Of a stretch of 64,000 nucleotides of DNA, positions 43,170 through 51,003 are shown one piece after another. The stretch is from Varunaivibrio sulfuroxidans (GTDB lineage Bacteria; Pseudomonadota; Alphaproteobacteria; Rhodospirillales; Magnetovibrionaceae), in NCBI RefSeq assembly GCF_029318635.1, contig NZ_CP119676.1, positions 424,614-488,613 on the forward strand. The letters run 5' to 3'. The notes under the pieces are model-generated. The model made no database searches and was not told the origin of the DNA. It saw nothing but the letters and a program-made list of their open reading frames with translations. Position 1 is the stretch's first letter, and every line of letters starts with the position of its first letter. The position numbers and the translations under genes are program-made.

Positions 43170-44894
43170 TTAATTTTGAAGAGAGACTTGGTGTTGGTGA
43201 TGGAGGGGAATGGAGAAGAAAAAGGTGGTTCCCCGCCCCTCGGTCGTTTCGAAACGGATTTCCCCCCCATGCAGTTCCACCAAGTTCTTTGCGATATTTA
43301 ACCCCAGGCCGGTGCCGGATGTGCGATTCATCGTGCCGTCTTCTTCAGTTGTGAATTTTTGAAAAATTTTATGCTGAAATTTGCAGGGAATGCCTGGGCC
43401 GCGATCCTTTACCGAGAAATGAACATAGCCGTCTTCGATCCTTGCGCTGATCGTAACGACCTGCCGTGGGGGGGTAAATTTGACGGCGTTCGAAATCAGG
43501 TTGGCGAAAACCTGCAGAAGACGCCCTTGGTCGCCATTAATCTCTCCCAAGGGAAACGGCGTGTCCGCAGCGAGGGTAACGCCGTGATGTAAGGCGAAAC
43601 CGGTATTCGCCTCTAGGGCCTGCTCCAGTAAATTGGCTATGGGCAGAGGGGTCTTTTCCAGCACAAGCTTTCCCGCCCCCATTTTCTGCGTATCGAGAAG
43701 TTCATTGATCAACGTCAAAAGGCGGCTACTGTTACGCGAGGCGATTTCAATAAGCCTTTTCCCCTCATCGCTAAGCGTGCCGGCCATTCCCGAATTGACG
43801 AAACTCAACGCACCGATAATTGAAGTTAGAGGGGTGCGCAGTTCATGACTGATTGTACTTAGAAAATTTTCCTTAATCTCGGAAGCTTTCAAGACTTCGC
43901 GCGTGGTCTTGCGAAGACGGGCGTTTAGCTGTTCGAGTTCGTCCTCGATTTCCTTACGCTTAATGACCTCTTTTTTCAGTCGTCCGTAAGACATCATAAA
44001 TATAATGGCGAGCGTACCGAAAAACACACCGACAAAAGAGGCCCATGCAATAAGTTGTTGTATGGGAATTCCGGAATTAAAATCCAGGGCGACCCACTTG
44101 TTGCGTATTTGGGCGTGTTCGTCGTCACTTATCGATTTAATTCCTTTTGATAAAATGTCGGCCAGAATTTTATTATCCTTGCGCACGGCAAAAGCCATCT
44201 TCAGATCGGGCGCTTCCGTCCTCGCCGCCACTTTTAAGTTAAGCAACCCCCGATCCCTAATTAGGTAGGCCCCAACCGCCAAGGCGCCGACGAAGCCATC
44301 CTCCAGTCCGGTCGCCACGGATTGCAGGGCGAGGCGGGGGGCGTTATAGGCGGTCCATTGTATTTTTTTATATTTCTCAATAAGCGGCCCCATGTAGCGC
44401 GCCGAGTTTGAATAGGCCAGTTTTTTGCCAAAAAAATCCTTGAGCGTGCGGGACGTATCAAGGTCGCTTCTCGAAAATACGACGATAGGGGTTGTGAAAT
44501 AGGGGGAGGTCAGAGCCCATCGGCGCGCATTAGTAGGTGTGACGATGGCGAGAGGGATTAAATCGATTTCCTCTTTCTTTTCCAGGCGATCATGGGACTC
44601 GCGCAAGGGGATAAATCCACTGAAATCTCCCTTTAAGCCGACCTTTTTCAAAGCCAGGGTAATATAATCGATCGAAATGCCGCGCGGTCCTTCATTCGGT
44701 CCACTTTTGAACATGAACGGTGGGACTTTGCTTTGTCCTAAAATGCGAACGACGGGATGTTTCTCCACCCAGGCGCGCTCTAGAGGCGTCAAATTTAGGG
44801 CGCTGTGGTTTGCCCCATAGGCATTCGTCGGCCCATCAGGTGTGAGGAATAAAAAAAAGATCACTGGAAAAGCTAAATAACGGCAATTATTCAT
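43170..44894 (-). CDS. Sensor histidine kinase with periplasmic amino-acid-binding-like domain
   Basis: 574 residues. Signal peptide (LAFPVIFFLFLTPDGPTNA), then a periplasmic SBP_bac_3-like domain, about 40-275 (VRILGQSKVPPFMFKS, ISIDYITLALKKVGLKGDFS, AFAVRKDNKILADILSKGI). A helix near 285-305 leads to a coiled coil, HisKA (TISHELRTPLTSIIGALSFV) and HATPase (LISNAVKFTPP, KDRGPGIP, GTGLGLNIAKNLVELHGG). No receiver domain and no adjacent regulator. The ligand is probably a small periplasmic molecule, not known. Confidence 0.88.
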   Translation of the reverse strand: MNNCRYLAFPVIFFLFLTPDGPTNAYGANHSALNLTPLERAWVEKHPVVRILGQSKVPPFMFKSGPNEGPRGISIDYITLALKKVGLKGDFSGFIPLRESHDRLEKKEEIDLIPLAIVTPTNARRWALTSPYFTTPIVVFSRSDLDTSRTLKDFFGKKLAYSNSARYMGPLIEKYKKIQWTAYNAPRLALQSVATGLEDGFVGALAVGAYLIRDRGLLNLKVAARTEAPDLKMAFAVRKDNKILADILSKGIKSISDDEHAQIRNKWVALDFNSGIPIQQLIAWASFVGVFFGTLAIIFMMSYGRLKKEVIKRKEIEDELEQLNARLRKTTREVLKASEIKENFLSTISHELRTPLTSIIGALSFVNSGMAGTLSDEGKRLIEIASRNSSRLLTLINELLDTQKMGAGKLVLEKTPLPIANLLEQALEANTGFALHHGVTLAADTPFPLGEINGDQGRLLQVFANLISNAVKFTPPRQVVTISARIEDGYVHFSVKDRGPGIPCKFQHKIFQKFTTEEDGTMNRTSGTGLGLNIAKNLVELHGGEIRFETTEGRGTTFFFSIPLHHQHQVSLQN

Positions 44895-45285
44895 GTCAAA
44901 CGTAGTACCATAACAACATACAAAAAATTAAATAATTAGAATTACTTAAGATATGTAAAATGGTTATATTGCACCGTTACATTTTCTAACAAAATTATAA
45001 ATAAATATAATTTTTTTATTTTCAATTATAATTATTTTTTTATTTTCTCGCGCCATCTATTTTTATTATTCAGAGAACACGTTGTGTTTCTTGAATTTTT
45101 CATACATAAGTTGCGCCACACCTAAAATCAAGGCTGCGGGCGACGGCGCTTCGCGTGGTGGAGGCGGGTCGTTCGTGTGGTTATCGCGTGGTTATGGTGG
45201 GGCGGCGCGGGGGTGGCGGGCCACGACCGATAGTGATGAGCACTATGTCTACGCTATAGCCCTCTAATCGGGCATGGCGGACTGT
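44895..45285. other. AT-rich gene-free stretch at an island edge
   Basis: 44900-45075 is dominated by A/T runs (for example TTTTTTTATTTTC and ATAATTATTTTTTTA) in a genome otherwise near 57% GC, then composition turns GC-rich. No supported gene. It may hold the promoter of the minus-strand kinase at 44894, and marks the left side of the accessory block 45286-48763. Confidence 0.6.
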
Positions 45286-45984
45286 TCATGCCCGGGGTGG
45301 TGGAGAAGCCACCTTCTCCAAGGCCACGAAACCTCCCGAGAAGAACAGACAGCCAAGGCTAAAGAAACAATCTCTCTGCAGGGTGTGCTTGGCGTCGTCC
45401 ACCAGGCCCAGGATCTGCAAGGCTGTGGGGTGCACGAACTTGGACAACATCTTCGACATGATCTTGTAGTGGTCCTTGAGGCCACACTCTTCGGCGGCAT
45501 CGTCAACACGCATGTAGCGGGTATCCAATGTGGCGATCCCCTCTTTCTCGGCCCGCGTAGCCAGGTCGGTCTTGCCGTTGGCGAGCGAGTTGAGCCAATC
45601 GGTCGATTGCCCGCTCGCCTGTCCCCATCTCTCAAAGACAGCCACGAGTTCGTGCGCGTCGCGACCAGCATCTTCGTAGAGGCGGCGCGCGTTATCCCGG
45701 CTCTTAGCGAAGTACCCGGCCCACACCGACAGCTCCAGGAGATTTCGCGCCCGCCACGCGAGGAGCTGGGCATCACCTTCCGGTTTCGCCGCGTGGGCAT
45801 CTTGCAGCAAGCGGTACTCGGACAACACCTGGTAGCAAAGCTGCCCGAAGAGCTGAACGTACCATTCGTTGTCTGCGCCGGGACTAGCTGCCATCTGCTT
45901 GATACGCCCGTTCAACGCCGTCCACCTGCCGGACGATTTGATACCGGCTGCGTCGTCGACGAACCGGGAGAACACTGGATTCAT
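45286..45984 (-). CDS. Hypothetical cytosolic protein in accessory block
   Basis: 232 residues from ATG 45984 (GGCAGG upstream; frame open to 46029). Helical throughout, with WRARNLLELSVWAGYFAKSRDNARRLYEDAGRDAHELVAVFERW (shown here in part) and KDHYKIMSKMLSKFVHPTALQ as the most distinctive parts. This recalls the loosely defined DUF5677-like group that contains HP-T motifs, but I would not assign it. The C-terminus is hydrophobic (CFFSLGCLFFSGGFVALEKV). On the minus strand it is last of three genes with a rhomboid protease and a CxxC membrane protein. Confidence 0.6.
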   Translation of the reverse strand: MNPVFSRFVDDAAGIKSSGRWTALNGRIKQMAASPGADNEWYVQLFGQLCYQVLSEYRLLQDAHAAKPEGDAQLLAWRARNLLELSVWAGYFAKSRDNARRLYEDAGRDAHELVAVFERWGQASGQSTDWLNSLANGKTDLATRAEKEGIATLDTRYMRVDDAAEECGLKDHYKIMSKMLSKFVHPTALQILGLVDDAKHTLQRDCFFSLGCLFFSGGFVALEKVASPPPRA

Positions 45985-46080
45985 GATTGGCCTGCCTGTC
46001 ACCTCCGAGCATATTTGCATTCCGCTCACCGTTGGAAGGGAGTGAACGGTTATAGAGCATCGCCGAACATCTGATGGCGC

Positions 46081-46809
46081 TCATGTAAGTCGTTTGGCGG
46101 CCAGCGCGCTTCTTGCTCCTGTCGAGGCTATCTGCATGAACTCGGAAAGGTGTTCCTCGGCAAATGGATATGTGACCTTCCAGACCATTGCGCCCAGCAC
46201 CCCTACCGCGAAGCCTCCAACGTGCACAGCGTAGGCCACGTTATCCTCACCGCCCGAACCAAATACTAACGAAAGCAACTGTAATGCGCCCCAATATAGA
46301 AGGAATACCCACGCAGGCACCTGAAATCGCTTAAAGAAGACTCCGAGGAACAGCACCATTCTCATTCTGGCTGCCGGGAAGAGGGCGAGATAGGCACCCA
46401 TCAGGGTTGCTATTGCTCCTGAAGCTCCGATGACAGGCGCGCGCGACGCGGGAAATAGCGCCCAGTGTGCAAGGAGACCCACGACGCCCAAGAACGGAAA
46501 GGCCAAAAGGAATATCAGGAGCCCGAATAGCCGCTCTAACGAACGCCCGAAAACCCACAGGAATAGGCAGTTGCCGGCAAGGTGAAATATGTCCTGATGC
46601 AAGAAGACCGAAGTCAGCAGAGTGTGGACGTGGCTCCATGGTGAAATTGAGAAAAGCAAAGGAACGAAGCTGAGATACCGGATTGACCATTCCTCAAGGT
46701 CCGCGTCCAAGAAAGTGGGAACGTCGAGTATGAGCATCAGCGACACGAGCAGAATGACGCCAAAAAAGAAGCGGCCCCTCGTCAGATTGTCGCCATACGG
46801 CAGTAGCAT
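46081..46809 (-). CDS. Rhomboid family intramembrane serine protease
   Basis: 242 residues, about six to seven hydrophobic helices. Catalytic Ser in the GASGA motif (VIGASGAIATLMGAYLAL), catalytic His in YAVHVGGFAVGVLG, and the family segment SVFLHQDIFHLAGNCLFLWVFG. Cleaves membrane-embedded helices. It follows the CxxC membrane protein with a one-base gap, so the two are very likely an operon. The natural substrate is unknown; the neighbour is a candidate. Confidence 0.9.
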   Translation of the reverse strand: MLLPYGDNLTRGRFFFGVILLVSLMLILDVPTFLDADLEEWSIRYLSFVPLLFSISPWSHVHTLLTSVFLHQDIFHLAGNCLFLWVFGRSLERLFGLLIFLLAFPFLGVVGLLAHWALFPASRAPVIGASGAIATLMGAYLALFPAARMRMVLFLGVFFKRFQVPAWVFLLYWGALQLLSLVFGSGGEDNVAYAVHVGGFAVGVLGAMVWKVTYPFAEEHLSEFMQIASTGARSALAAKRLT

Positions 46810-47658
46810 CTACGTTTTCGCCCTGAATACTCCAGCCAAGTCGATGCCGGGTGGGATGGTGAATTTCCGCGCCAATTCGTTGACCGATTTCCAGTCCTTG
46901 CCATTCCACACGCTAACTTCGCTGCCAATCGTCTGCGTCTTACATTCAGGGCACCCATAAAGCTTTAGGTTCTGCTTCCAGGTCCCCTTCTCGGCCTTCA
47001 TCTTGTGTTCTGCCCTCGCCATTTCAGCGAATTGGGGAGAGTCCACGGGGAGTTGGAAAAGCGTGTCGTCGTAGCTCGCGAGGTCGTCGGCGCTACCAAA
47101 TAGCTTGTCCGATTTGGCTAAGACGCGAAGATATTTTTTGCAGTGAGCGCAAACCGGGTGACCCAGCAGAATGCCGAAGGCTCCAAGGCCACCTAGCAAA
47201 AAGCCAATGAACTGAATCACGGCAAGCCAATAGCCGAACTGTCCGACCTCTCCGGCATCGACCTGTCCAGCGCGGCCAACGCGGTAATGCGCCGTCGTGA
47301 GCGTGATATCGAGGTACTGTGCGAACGGAATTAAATCGCTCACTCTCTGACCGTTGTCGAGAATCAGCGTCGCGTATTGGGTGTAATAGATCAGCAGTTG
47401 GGTGAGGCCAGCAACGACGACCATTTGCAACAACAACAGAAGATTCGGCCGCGTGTGGAAATAGAGACTGCCGAAATAATATCCCGACGCGGCCGCGATT
47501 CCGGTTCCAATTGCGCCAGCCGGGATGATGAGCCACAGACTGAAGGTGAACACGTCGAAACCGGTGAGACGCTCGATGACGGTCACTAGCAGCGCCGTCA
47601 GCAGTGATGTCACGAGCCCACAGGCTGCTACGCTCGTCGTCTTGAGAATATGCTCCAT
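46810..47658 (-). CDS. Membrane protein with two CxxC pairs, neighbour of rhomboid
   Basis: 282 residues from ATG 47658, which has AGGATGGGGGACG upstream. Four hydrophobic helices in the first 175 residues (LVTSLLTALLVTVIE, FSLWLIIPAGAIGTGIAAA, LLLLLQMVVVAGLTQLLIYY, FIGFLLGGLGAFGILLG), then a soluble tail with VCAHCKKY and GCPECKTQ. The two CxxC pairs could form a zinc ribbon split across the tail. Not a recognised family. Stop and rhomboid start adjoin, so translation is coupled. Confidence 0.7.
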   Translation of the reverse strand: MEHILKTTSVAACGLVTSLLTALLVTVIERLTGFDVFTFSLWLIIPAGAIGTGIAAASGYYFGSLYFHTRPNLLLLLQMVVVAGLTQLLIYYTQYATLILDNGQRVSDLIPFAQYLDITLTTAHYRVGRAGQVDAGEVGQFGYWLAVIQFIGFLLGGLGAFGILLGHPVCAHCKKYLRVLAKSDKLFGSADDLASYDDTLFQLPVDSPQFAEMARAEHKMKAEKGTWKQNLKLYGCPECKTQTIGSEVSVWNGKDWKSVNELARKFTIPPGIDLAGVFRAKT

Positions 47659-47796
47659 CGTCCCCCATCCTACAGTTTCGAAGCAGAAGATTAGCATACA
47701 GACGCGGAATCATGTTGACAATAAGGGGCTTGGCGTAGGTGGCGCGATGGCGGGCAGCGCTGCGATATGTGAGGTCTCCGCGCCGCCCGCCATCGG

Positions 47797-48063
47797 TCAC
47801 GCCCGATCCTGCGGCGCTTGCGAGACGGCAACACTCTTTCCGTCGTGTTCCGCCTCGAACGCCTGCTTTCCCTTCGCGGTCCAGAGCGCCCGCGCCTGTT
47901 CGCCTTGATCGCTATGCAGTTTGTCAACCATCCAGAGCAGCGCGCCGTAGATCATGGCGCGATCATCGCTGGTCAGGTCCACGATCCCAGCCTTGACGAC
48001 GAGGCCGCCGAGTTCGATCAGATGCCGCGTGCGCTTGCGGCGCTCGACCTGCCAGGTACGCAT
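47797..48063 (-). CDS. traD: Conjugal transfer protein TraD (Ti-type)
   Basis: 88 residues from ATG 48063. MRTWQVERRKRTRHLIELGG and DDRAMIYGALLWMVDKL match the small TraD proteins of Ti-like plasmids and integrative elements in alphaproteobacteria. It overlaps the end of traC (TGACATG context), the standard traC-traD pair divergent from traA. No traG follows, so the transfer region is incomplete. Confidence 0.8.
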   Translation of the reverse strand: MRTWQVERRKRTRHLIELGGLVVKAGIVDLTSDDRAMIYGALLWMVDKLHSDQGEQARALWTAKGKQAFEAEHDGKSVAVSQAPQDRA

Positions 48064-48064
48064 G

Positions 48065-48391
48065 TCATGTCGTGCCCGCGCCGCCCGATGCCGGTTGCAC
48101 GCGGCCCTGTTGTGGTTGAGCGCCGCCACCGTCGCGGTCAGGCGATGGCGCAGATCGCCGTGACCGGCTCTGAAAGAACGCGGCCCCGCGTTTCGCCCAC
48201 ACCTCCCTCTTTCCGGCATCTTTGATTTCGACCAGCATGATCAGCGCGCCCGCCAGTTCGTCGGCGTTGAGGGCGTCGGCGCCGGTGGAGATGACCGGCT
48301 CGCCGAGCTGCTGCACCTTGCGGGCTTTCAGGTCTCGCGCCTTGTCTTTGAGCGACTTCAGTTCCGCATCGAAGTCTCTTGGCTTGCGCAT
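48065..48391 (-). CDS. traC: Conjugal transfer protein TraC (Ti-type), possibly altered 3' end
   Basis: About 108 residues from ATG 48391 with GGAGG five bases upstream. MRKPRDFDAELKSLKDKARD and ADELAGALIMLVEIKDAGKREVWAKRGAAFFQ match Ti-type TraC. The C-terminal end after GRSRRSAPSPDR-like sequence is glycine/glutamine-rich and may be divergent. Divergent from the traA fragment, with the oriT-like site between. Confidence 0.75.
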   Translation of the reverse strand: MRKPRDFDAELKSLKDKARDLKARKVQQLGEPVISTGADALNADELAGALIMLVEIKDAGKREVWAKRGAAFFQSRSRRSAPSPDRDGGGAQPQQGRVQPASGGAGTT

Positions 48392-48489
48392 CATATCCTC
48401 CATAAGCTGTCGATGGAGCGATGATAGTTGAGCGCCTGCCTCAATGCTGTAGGGTTGCCGGGACGGGCTGAAACGGCACGGGTCTTCCC

Positions 48490-48532
48490 GAGAAATTAGT
48501 TTCGAGGGCGCGCTTATACGTCGTTCCGACGT
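48490..48532. other. Candidate oriT (RSF1010/Ti-type nick region)
   Basis: The complement of 48505-48517 reads ATAAGCGCGCCCT, one mismatch from the MOB-Q/Ti nick core TAAGTGCGCCCT. A short inverted repeat GAAACTAATTTC flanks it and another ACGTCG-TTC-CGACGT follows. Its place between divergent traC and traA is where oriT lies in Ti plasmids. Confidence 0.5.
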
Positions 48533-48562
48533 GCGCTTCGCCGTGGTGATGTTCGGATCGCG

Positions 48563-48763
48563 ATGGCGATCTATCATCTTCACGTCAAGGTCATCGGCCG
48601 CAAGACCGCCCGCCAGCGTATTCGTCTCGAAGGCGGCGGCTATCGCCGCGATCACCTGCGCGCGCTCGCCCGGCGCGTCGAGGTCGCAGACGGCGAGGTT
48701 CGGATCATGGGATCGAAGACGCGGCTACTTCAGGCGCTCACCGCAAAAAACGGCGTAAACTCA
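48563..48763 (+). pseudogene. Truncated relaxase TraA start
   Basis: ATG 48563 begins MAIYHLHVKVIGRK, the conserved opening of Ti-type TraA relaxase/helicases. The expected next region with the relaxase His triad is absent; the following sequence does not match TraA and the frame runs into the tRNA gene. So only the first 14 or so residues remain of a protein of over 1000. Confidence 0.65.
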
Positions 48764-48784
48764 GTGCCCACTCAGGGACTGAAG

Positions 48785-48875
48785 TGGCGGATGGGGTGGG
48801 ATTCGAACCCACGAAGGGGGGTAACCCCTTGCCGGTTTTCAAGACCGGTGCCTTCAACCGCTCGGCCACCCATCC
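48785..48875 (-). tRNA. tRNA-Ser, anticodon UGA
   Basis: 91 nt including encoded CCA. Acceptor GGATGGG / CCCATCC with discriminator G, long variable arm typical of class II tRNA-Ser, anticodon loop CTTGAAA giving UGA, T-arm GTGGG-TTCGAAT-CCCAC. Conjugation-module remnants adjoin its 3' end, a common integration site. Confidence 0.97.
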
Positions 48876-48991
48876 GCATTTGAGACCGGCTTTATGTACA
48901 CTTTATCGGGTTGTTCCGCCATCCCAAAAACGACGTCATAGCCCCTTCGGAAGGTCGTGAAAAGATCATCCTCTGGTCATAAAGATACAGG

Positions 48992-49037
48992 GCGGCCTTA
49001 CCGTTTACGATGAAGCGGCCTTACCGTTTACTATGAA
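48992..49037. repeat. Tandem 23-bp duplication
   Basis: Two adjacent copies of a 23-bp unit, GCGGCCTTACCGTTTAC plus GATGAA / TATGAA. One mismatch between units. It lies upstream of the tRNA-Ser gene and in the interval before the low-complexity protein; no reading frame uses it. Confidence 0.8.
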
Positions 49038-49092
49038 GTGGTCGCGTATCATGGGGGGTGACGCCCGTTCGGGTCAGGGCATACGTGGGCGT

Positions 49093-49728
49093 TTAGGCGG
49101 AAATATCGATGGGGGAGGGGGGCGGAAAATCGAGGGAGGTATTCGAGGTCGAACCCTCACCGAAAACACCAAGTCGTGCGTGCGTCGCCTGATAGAGAGA
49201 GCTCACCTGGGCATAAACCGCAGCGTTTTTAACGGCGCCGGGGGGCGGGGAGGACGCGCCCCCCCCGTTCGATGGTTCCGGGGAAATTGCTTGGGGAATT
49301 TGGGTCGCATTGGCCGGAGACGGCTGAAGGCGATAGGAGACATTCCGTTCTCCCGGCGCAACAGCGCTGCCGCTTGGGCGGTTCGAGGTGTCGGCGGCTT
49401 GGTTTTGTTGTTCGGCGACGTGGCGGACCGTTTCACGGCGTAGGGCCGCCCTGTCCTGTGACGGAGGCGCCTCGCGCGCCGCATGTCGTGGAACAACATC
49501 CGGTGGCGCATAAGCCCGCCGCCGGCCTTCCCGTGGGTGCGATACCTCTTGTGCGGCAAGCAAGGTTTCCGCACGCACCGATTTCGCGGGTGTGAGCGAC
49601 GAGGATGGGGATAGGGCGGCGTTTTCCGAAACGCTTGGGGGAGAAGGGGAAAGCGCACGGGACGCGCGTTGTGCGCGCACCGATTGAACGAGCTCCGCGG
49701 ACGCAGGTAAAGTTTTAGATACCACCAT
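49093..49728 (-). CDS. Low-complexity Ser/Pro/Ala-rich hypothetical protein
   Basis: 211 residues, start ATG 49728. Mostly disordered-looking sequence rich in Ala, Pro, Ser and Arg (SVRAQRASRALSPSPPSVSE, NATQIPQAISPEPSNGGGAS), with one ordered-looking stretch near the end (AAVYAQVSSLYQATHARLGV). No signal peptide or membrane helix. It may be a linker or surface-associated protein; function unknown. The alternative frames on both strands have no better candidate. Confidence 0.5.
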   Translation of the reverse strand: MVVSKTLPASAELVQSVRAQRASRALSPSPPSVSENAALSPSSSLTPAKSVRAETLLAAQEVSHPREGRRRAYAPPDVVPRHAAREAPPSQDRAALRRETVRHVAEQQNQAADTSNRPSGSAVAPGERNVSYRLQPSPANATQIPQAISPEPSNGGGASSPPPGAVKNAAVYAQVSSLYQATHARLGVFGEGSTSNTSLDFPPPSPIDISA

Positions 49729-50045
49729 GAACTTAATCCAAAATTTAAGCTTTTCTTCTTTCTTGCCAGGTTAAACAGAACACATCGAAAGGGTGTAACG
49801 TTACGCGCATAACATGCCGGAAAGAAGCCGCCTTCTTTGTCTCTTCTCGATGAAGAAGGCGAGACTGCGTACATCCGAAAGGTATATAGTCTAGAAAGAA
49901 TATAGTTATACTGCGACCTAACCCAAAGAATTTAATAGTCTAATAATTTAGGTGATGCCCACCGTTCGTCTTTATCGCGCCGCCGCTCATCGCGTGAAAA
50001 ATAGCTCGTCGAAAAATTCCCCAAATTAGAAACAGATACGGCGCC
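49729..50045. other. Intergenic region, no gene seen
   Basis: Moderately AT-rich with a perfect palindrome GTAACGTTAC at 49795-49804. It must contain promoters for the divergent neighbours but I cannot single out convincing elements. Confidence 0.5.
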
Positions 50046-50834
50046 ATGTTTTTTTATCTTTCCAAAATTTTCTGGTTTTTTGTAAGCCCTGGAAATCTCA
50101 TTTTATTTACCATCGCCATAGGCGTTCTTTTGCTTTGGATGGGGTATCGTTCCATAGGCCGGGGGATCGCGACCATCGGCGTTCTGCTTTTTTTCGTATT
50201 TGGGATGTTGCCTGTCGGGAGTTGGGCCTTGGGCGTTCTCGAAGAAACCGTACTCCCACCAAAAACGTTGCCGGCTCATGTCGATGGCATTATCACGCTG
50301 GGCGGTGGAATCGACCCGTTCATCACAGCCGAACGCGATCAAGTAACCCTAACCGAATCTGCGGAGCGCCTGACCGAGTTCATGCGCCTGGGGCGGTTGT
50401 ATCCTCATGCTCAACTGATTTTTACCGGAGGATCGAACGATCCCTTGCGGCAAAAATTTTCCGAAGCGGAGGCGGCCCGGCGCTTTATGCGAGAGCAGGG
50501 TTTCGATGTTTCTCGGGTCATGTTTGAAACCCGGGCGCGCAATACGGCTGAAAATGTGCGCTATTCCTACGAACTGGCGACGCCCAACCGAAGCGAAACC
50601 TGGATACTGATCACCTCGGCATATCATATGCCCAGGGCGCTTGGTGTTTTTCGTGAAAAAGGGTGGCGGGTCATACCGTATCCCGTCGATTACAGAACGG
50701 ACCCTCAGGCTTCTCCTTTCGCCCAATTTAACGTCACGCACAACTTAAGACTCACCGCCTTGGCTTGGCACGAATGGCTGGGACTTTTAATTTACCGCTT
50801 AACAGGGCGTGCGGCGCCCGTAAGCGAATTTTAG
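50046..50834 (+). CDS. YdcF/ElyC family (DUF218) membrane protein
   Basis: 262 residues. Two N-terminal hydrophobic helices (IFWFFVSPGNLILFTIAIGVLLL and IATIGVLLFFVFGML), then the DUF218 domain: VDGIITLGGGIDP, AQLIFTGGSNDP, FETRARNTAENVRYSYEL, and ILITSAYHMPRALGVFREKGW. E. coli ElyC affects envelope biogenesis. Placed directly before the lytic transglycosylase, RlpA and D,D-carboxypeptidase genes, it fits an envelope role. Confidence 0.9.
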   Translation: MFFYLSKIFWFFVSPGNLILFTIAIGVLLLWMGYRSIGRGIATIGVLLFFVFGMLPVGSWALGVLEETVLPPKTLPAHVDGIITLGGGIDPFITAERDQVTLTESAERLTEFMRLGRLYPHAQLIFTGGSNDPLRQKFSEAEAARRFMREQGFDVSRVMFETRARNTAENVRYSYELATPNRSETWILITSAYHMPRALGVFREKGWRVIPYPVDYRTDPQASPFAQFNVTHNLRLTALAWHEWLGLLIYRLTGRAAPVSEF

Positions 50835-51003
50835 CGATGTGGGCCGGTCAAAAATTAAGGGATTCTTTAGGGCGGTCTGGCTTATTGTGGATATTAGTAA
50901 AGAGAGGGGGCGCCTGCGTAGCAATCCCCGTGACGTAGGGCCATCCAACACCAAACGAAACGCAACCAACATTGCCTTGGTATATTCCGGATAATAGGCC
51001 TGC

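Noticed and set aside
45082..45267. Open frame in the AT-rich interval
   Set aside because: Glycine/arginine-rich tail arises from GC-rich sequence; no ribosome site or homology.
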